Source: Acidobacteriaceae bacterium
Lineage (GTDB): Bacteria > Acidobacteriota > Terriglobia > Terriglobales > Acidobacteriaceae
DNA: 8,746 bases
Reading direction: 5' to 3'
Assembly: GCA_003152795.1 (NCBI GenBank)
Contig: PMBA01000373.1
Span: 1 to 8,746 of the forward strand
A program made the translations under genes and the position numbers. The notes beneath the pieces were generated by a model. The model made no database searches and was not told the origin of the DNA. It was given only the letters and a program-made list of their open reading frames with translations. Positions 5,940 through 8,746 of the stretch are shown here, in pieces (position 1 is the stretch's first letter; each line of letters begins with the position of its first letter).

Positions 5940-6016
5940 GCTACGAGCTTCGGGCCAAGAGCTACGAGCGAACCACTACAGCTTACTCGAAGCTCGCAGC
6001 TCGTAGCTCGCAGCTC
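5940..6016. repeat. Tandem heptamer repeat (GAGCTNC) with inverted copies
   Basis: Read on the minus strand from the aroA stop codon, four consecutive heptamers GAGCTGC, GAGCTAC, GAGCTGC and GAGCTTC occupy about 5989-6016. On the plus strand GCTACGAGCTTCG (5940-5952) and GAGCTACGAGC (5960-5970) are inverted copies of parts of the array, so the whole 89-bp gap between aroA and the methyltransferase can fold into alternative hairpins. The repeat reaches into the aroA stop codon. Its function is unknown. Confidence 0.7.
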
Positions 6017-7307
6017 ACTCCGTGATCTTGCGCAATTCTTCAAAGAACGCCGGATACGACACTCCCGCCGCATCCGCGCCGTGAATCGTCGTCTCGCCTT
6101 CTGCCCGCAACCCGGCCACGGCGAACGCCATGGCGATCCGGTGATCGCCGAACGAATCCAGTTCCGCGCCATGCAGATGCTGGCCGCCCCTAATCCTCAT
6201 TCCATCAGGCCGCTCTTCGACCTCCGCGCCCATTCTCCGCAGATTGTCAGCCACGGCCGCAATACGGTCCGACTCTTTCACGCGCAACTCTTTGGCGTCG
6301 CGCACTTCGAGGCCGCCCTCGGAATATGGCGCAACCGCCGCCAGCACCGGAATCTCGTCGATTAACGCGGCCGTATCCGCCCCGGCGATGATCGCTTCCT
6401 TCCACCCTGCTCCACGCGCCTCAATCGTCCCCACCAGCTCCCCCTGATGTTCTTCCAGATGCGTGACCGAAATCTTCAACCCCATCTGCACCAGGATATC
6501 CAGCAGCCTCGCCCGCGTAGGATTCATCAGGATTCCGGGCAAAGTGATCTGCGATCCCGGAAACAGCGCCGCCGCGCAAAGAAAGAACGCGGCACTCGAA
6601 AGATCGCCGGGCACGTGCGCTGCAATCGCGCGCAGCGGCTGTCCACCGGCAATCCGCGATGCATTTCCGACGCGCTCAACCTCCGCCCCAAAAGCCCGGA
6701 GCGCAATTTCACCGTGATCGCGCGTGCGAATCGGCTCCTCGACCACCGTCTCACCGTCAGCAAACAGTCCGGCAAACAACACGCACGATTTCACCTGCGC
6801 GCTCGCCACTTCCGGCTTGTAGTGGATTGCCTTGAGCCCGCCGCCTTGAATCTTGAGTGGCGGCCGGCCGCCCGGGCTCGAGGAAATCTTCGCGCCCATC
6901 TCCGAAAGCGGCGTCATAATACGCGCCATCGGCCGCCGCGACAGCGATTCATCCCCGCACAACTCGCTGGTAAAGGGCTGGCCGGCAAGAATTCCGCTCA
7001 ACATGCGCATGGTCGAACCGGAGTTTCCGCAATCCAGCGCCTCCGACGGAGCGCTCAGCCGCGGCCCCACGCCGCCCACTTCAATCGCGCCGTCTTCAAA
7101 ACGCCTCCACTCGCAGCCGAGTTTGCCGACACAGTCGAGCGTGCTCGCGCAATCGCGCGCCGCCGAAAAATTCTGGAAACGGCTCGTCCCCTCCGCAATC
7201 GCCGCCAGCATCGCGTAACGGTGCGAAATCGACTTGTCGCCAGGAATGCGGACGACTCCGCGCACCCCCCGCGCAGGAAGGACGACGACACTCGAACCAT
7301 CAGGCAT
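6015..7307 (-). CDS. aroA: 3-phosphoshikimate 1-carboxyvinyltransferase (EPSP synthase), class II type
   Basis: AroA joins shikimate-3-phosphate and phosphoenolpyruvate in the sixth step of the shikimate pathway to chorismate, in the cytoplasm. The 430-aa length is normal. Motifs run through the whole protein: IPGDKSISHR (21-30) binding phosphate, LDCGNSGSTMRML (91-103), GDESLSRRPM (118-127), SAQVKS (169-174), RTRDHGE (194-200), NPTRARLLD (262-270), LIDEIPVLA (315-323) with catalytic Asp317, KELRVKESDRI (339-349), and DSFGDHRIAM (384-393). The elements GDKS, SAQxK, RxHxE and NxTR together mark class II enzymes, as in Bacillus and Agrobacterium CP4, rather than E. coli-like class I. The ATG at 7305-7307 lies 6 nt after a TATATT box with no Shine-Dalgarno sequence. 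The upstream gap carries a large hairpin and the stop overlaps a heptamer repeat. Confidence 0.97.
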   Translation of the reverse strand: MPDGSSVVVLPARGVRGVVRIPGDKSISHRYAMLAAIAEGTSRFQNFSAARDCASTLDCVGKLGCEWRRFEDGAIEVGGVGPRLSAPSEALDCGNSGSTMRMLSGILAGQPFTSELCGDESLSRRPMARIMTPLSEMGAKISSSPGGRPPLKIQGGGLKAIHYKPEVASAQVKSCVLFAGLFADGETVVEEPIRTRDHGEIALRAFGAEVERVGNASRIAGGQPLRAIAAHVPGDLSSAAFFLCAAALFPGSQITLPGILMNPTRARLLDILVQMGLKISVTHLEEHQGELVGTIEARGAGWKEAIIAGADTAALIDEIPVLAAVAPYSEGGLEVRDAKELRVKESDRIAAVADNLRRMGAEVEERPDGMRIRGGQHLHGAELDSFGDHRIAMAFAVAGLRAEGETTIHGADAAGVSYPAFFEELRKITE

Positions 7308-7313
7308 GAACTT

Positions 7314-7342
7314 AATATAACGAAGATTTTGCGGAAGGTCAG
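7314..7342 (-). promoter_or_regulatory. Candidate aroA promoter giving a leaderless mRNA
   Basis: On the minus strand CTGACC (7337-7342, 4 of 6 to TTGACA) and TATATT (7314-7319, 5 of 6 to TATAAT) are separated by 17 bp, the ideal spacing. With the last base of the -10 at -7, +1 falls exactly on the A of the aroA ATG at 7307. The -35 half overlaps the base of the long inverted repeat at 7339-7412. Confidence 0.55.
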
Positions 7343-7412
7343 AGATGAGAGGTCAGATTGCAGAGGTAAGACCGCCGATTTTCACCTCTGCAATCTGACC
7401 TCTTACCTCTGA
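7339..7412. repeat. Long inverted repeat: 29-bp stem with 16-nt loop
   Basis: Arms at 7339-7367 and 7384-7412 pair at 27 of 29 positions. One of the two mismatches is an A-C pair and the other could form a G-T pair in RNA. The inner 20 bp (AGAGGTCAGATTGCAGAGGT and its complement) are perfect. AGAGGT also occurs twice within the left arm as a short direct repeat. On the minus strand the stem starts 5 nt after the stop of the 134-aa gene, and its far end touches the -35 of aroA. There is no T-run after it, so it is not a classical terminator, though it could stop or protect the upstream transcript. Confidence 0.85.
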
Positions 7413-7417
7413 AATTT

Positions 7418-7822
7418 CTAAGACGTGCGCACGCGCCCGGCGGCTTCCGCGAGGATTTCCTGCGGAACTTCCCTCAGCGTGACGCAAAATTCGAACATCG
7501 GAGTTTCCGACCCGCGCCCCCACCGGCCCACTTCCCAATGGGCGCGGATAAACTTGACCTCTGGCCGCGCCGTCAGATTCAGCAGCAGCGGAATTTCCTC
7601 GCGATAAAACCTCTGCGGAAATGCCGCGACCGGCTTGGCATCCCACGTGGTCCCATCCGCCGACCCGTGGATGCTCACATCGAGCGATTCCTGCTCGATC
7701 ATGTTGGTGATGGCGAGCGTCAGCAGAAAGATCCGGCCCTCCGCTCCGCTCACATCGAGCGCCGGCCCGTCTCCTTTGGCGTTGACCACGGTTTGTTCAG
7801 CAACCACGAAGGCTTCCATCAT
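7418..7822 (-). CDS. Hypothetical protein, predicted small beta-rich domain
   Basis: I do not recognise this 134-aa protein. It has no signal peptide, membrane segment or cysteine cluster (one Cys, at 113). The sequence alternates short hydrophobic strands and turns: GRIFLLTLAITNM (29-41), ESLDVSIHGSADGTTW (45-60), PQRFYREEIPLLLNLT (69-84), EVKFIRAHWEVGRW (88-101), and PMFEFCVTLREVP (108-120). This suggests a compact beta-sandwich, perhaps a binding rather than catalytic domain, since no conserved catalytic triad or metal site stands out. The C-terminal 14 residues look like a helix. Coding is supported by a continuous frame with GC-rich third positions and by a -10-like TAGAAT 9 nt before the ATG at 7820-7822; a second ATG follows at once. 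It precedes aroA on the same strand and is divergent from the MFS gene. Confidence 0.7.
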   Translation of the reverse strand: MMEAFVVAEQTVVNAKGDGPALDVSGAEGRIFLLTLAITNMIEQESLDVSIHGSADGTTWDAKPVAAFPQRFYREEIPLLLNLTARPEVKFIRAHWEVGRWGRGSETPMFEFCVTLREVPQEILAEAAGRVRTS

Positions 7823-7831
7823 GACGCGGAG

Positions 7832-7837
7832 ATTCTA
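7832..7837 (-). promoter_or_regulatory. Candidate -10 box of the 134-aa gene
   Basis: TAGAAT on the minus strand is a 5-of-6 match to the -10 consensus and ends 9 nt before the first ATG. It predicts +1 near 7825 and a leader of about 3 nt to the first ATG or 6 nt to the second. No clear -35 was found. Confidence 0.4.
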
Positions 7838-7856
7838 GCAGAGAGACGATGCTGAA

Positions 7857-7870
7857 TGCTGTGATCAGCA
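7857..7870. promoter_or_regulatory. Short palindrome in the divergent promoter region
   Basis: TGCTG (7857-7861) and CAGCA (7866-7870) flank TGAT, forming a 14-bp palindrome. It sits in the 124-bp gap between the divergent 134-aa and MFS genes, about 20 bp upstream of the TAGAAT box. It could be an operator, but a 5-bp arm is weak evidence. Confidence 0.2.
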
Positions 7871-7909
7871 GGCCGCGATGCGCAACCGCCGCCCCGCGGG
7901 ACTTTCGCA

Positions 7910-7915
7910 TATCAT
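7910..7915 (+). promoter_or_regulatory. Candidate -10 box of the MFS gene
   Basis: TATCAT at 7910-7915 fits the -10 consensus at 5 of 6 positions and would start transcription near 7922, leaving a leader of about 25 nt that contains GGAG at 7931-7934. The -35 is not clear. Confidence 0.3.
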
Positions 7916-7946
7916 CAAAACTTCAGCAATGGAGTTGTAGTTTCCC

Positions 7947-8746
7947 TTGGAAAAGCTCGACAAGGCGACCGTCGCAACCATGCTCGCCGGCATGTGCACG
8001 TTCCTCAACGTCTACAGCACCCAGCCCTTGCTCCCGCTCCTGCGAGACACCTTTCACGCCTCTGAACTCGAAGTCAGTCTCACCGTGAGTGCAACAATTT
8101 TTGCCACCGCTCTCACCGCTCCCGTCATCGGCATGATTGCCGAGCGCCGCGGCCGCACGAAAGTCATCGTACCCGCGCTCTTCCTGCTGACCATCCCCAC
8201 CGCCCTGGCGGCGACTTCCACCAGCCTCGGCGCGCTCATCTTCTGGCGATTCGCCCAGGGTCTTTTCGTGCCCGGCGTCATCGCCGTCATGCTTGCCTAC
8301 GTCAATGAGGAATGGGCCGGACGCGGCGTCGGACGCGCCATGTCTTCCTACGTGACGGGAACCGTGTTCGGCGGATTTCTCGGGCGCTTTATCTCCGGCG
8401 TCATCGCCACGCACTGGCATTGGCGCGCCACTTTCCTGGTGCTCGCCGCCCTCAACCTCATCGGCGCGCTGGTGGTCCGCTCCTGGCTTCCTCTAGCCAG
8501 GAATTTTGTGCGCGCCGAACACCTGCGCCAGGTTCTGGACCATGCCCGGCAACATCTCCGCAACCCGCGCCTCCTGGCCAACTTCGGCATGGGCGCAACG
8601 GTGCTCTGCGCACTGGTCGGCTGCTTTACCTATGCCAACTTCTACCTCGCCGCCGCGCCTTTCCGCCTGAACTCCGCACAACTGGGCAGCATTTTTTTCG
8701 TCTATCTGCTCGGAGTCGTCATCACTCCGCAATCCGGCCGCTTCCT
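7947..8746 (+). CDS. MFS transporter, N-terminal part (cut by window edge)
   Basis: The frame stays open from a TAG at 7938-7940 to the end of the window, giving at least 266 residues. The protein begins with a short charged N-terminus and a membrane helix that carries NVYSTQPLLPLL (21-32), the helix-1 motif of the YnfM/AraJ-like drug and sugar-efflux branch of the major facilitator superfamily. GMIAERRGRTK (62-72) is MFS motif A in the loop between helices 2 and 3. FWRFAQGLFVPG (99-110) is helix 4, and GTVFGGFLGRFISG (138-151) is the Gly-rich helix 5. At least seven membrane segments are visible, and the second half lies outside the window. The start is either TTG at 7947, with GGAG 12 nt upstream and an N-terminus of usual length, or ATG at 7980, which would start right at helix 1. 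TTG is preferred. The cargo is unknown. Confidence 0.88.
   Translation, partial: MEKLDKATVATMLAGMCTFLNVYSTQPLLPLLRDTFHASELEVSLTVSATIFATALTAPVIGMIAERRGRTKVIVPALFLLTIPTALAATSTSLGALIFWRFAQGLFVPGVIAVMLAYVNEEWAGRGVGRAMSSYVTGTVFGGFLGRFISGVIATHWHWRATFLVLAALNLIGALVVRSWLPLARNFVRAEHLRQVLDHARQHLRNPRLLANFGMGATVLCALVGCFTYANFYLAAAPFRLNSAQLGSIFFVYLLGVVITPQSGRF

Noticed and set aside
5353..6006. 217-aa open frame on the plus strand opposite the methyltransferase
   Set aside because: It is antisense to a clear SAM-binding protein and ends within the heptamer repeat.
5989..6016. CRISPR array
   Set aside because: The repeat unit is 7 bp with no spacers, so it is a short tandem repeat.
6447..7412. 321-aa open frame on the plus strand opposite aroA
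   Set aside because: Its Arg/His/Ala-rich translation has no domain, and the opposite strand encodes a complete EPSP synthase. It also runs through the inverted repeat.
7339..7412. Terminal inverted repeats of an insertion sequence
   Set aside because: The arms are only 16 nt apart and enclose no transposase. No target-site duplication is visible.
1..8746. A novel multi-gene defence, mobile or biosynthetic system
   Set aside because: All but one of the genes fit common housekeeping or envelope families. There is no integrase, transposase, toxin-antitoxin pair, nuclease or synthase cluster.

Overview
The window is a GC-rich (roughly 60%), densely coding piece of bacterial chromosome with ordinary housekeeping and envelope genes. 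The best guess for the source is an Acidobacteriota (Terriglobia/Koribacter-like) soil bacterium. This rests on recalled family resemblance: the DUF4147-type glycerate kinase, the small beta-barrel protein ending in an IGYTFG-type strand, the class II EPSP synthase, and palindromic intergenic repeats of the 'GAGCGAAGCGAAGGACCT' and 'CCTCTGTGTCCCCTGTGG' kinds. It is an inference and was not tested by any search.

Layout, left to right. 1-258 (+) is the C-terminal end of an alpha/beta hydrolase. 303-1649 (+) is a complete MOFRL-type glycerate 2-kinase. 1827-2432 (+) is an outer-membrane beta-barrel protein that starts at TTG. 2462-2510 is a strong palindromic repeat. 2583-4824 (+) looks like one transcription unit: a TatB-like subunit, TatC (overlapping it by 8 nt), then an exported M28-family enzyme whose motifs are those of animal-type glutaminyl cyclase. 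4825-5172 is a noncoding convergent gap with several hairpins. On the minus strand follow a SAM-dependent methyltransferase (5173-5925), aroA/EPSP synthase (6015-7307) and a small unrecognised protein (7418-7822). At the right edge an MFS transporter (7947 to beyond the window, +) is divergent from the small protein.

How the genes fit together. The tatB-tatC pair encodes an envelope export apparatus and the downstream M28/QC-like enzyme is itself predicted to be exported, so this unit is an envelope export and maturation cluster. aroA supplies the chorismate pathway. The remaining genes share no obvious pathway.

The most interesting layer is non-coding. First, four genes (glycerate kinase, tatB, aroA and the 134-aa protein) have a -10-like TANNNT box 6-9 nt before the start codon and no good Shine-Dalgarno sequence, as expected for leaderless or nearly leaderless mRNAs. 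Other genes in the window have purine-rich ribosome binding sites. Second, several intergenic gaps carry an inverted or tandem repeat: a 19-bp stem before tatB, a 29-bp stem before aroA, heptamer tandem repeats after aroA, and a cluster of hairpins in the convergent gap. I see no CRISPR array, rRNA, tRNA, insertion sequence, prophage or defence system, and no convincing new multi-gene system.
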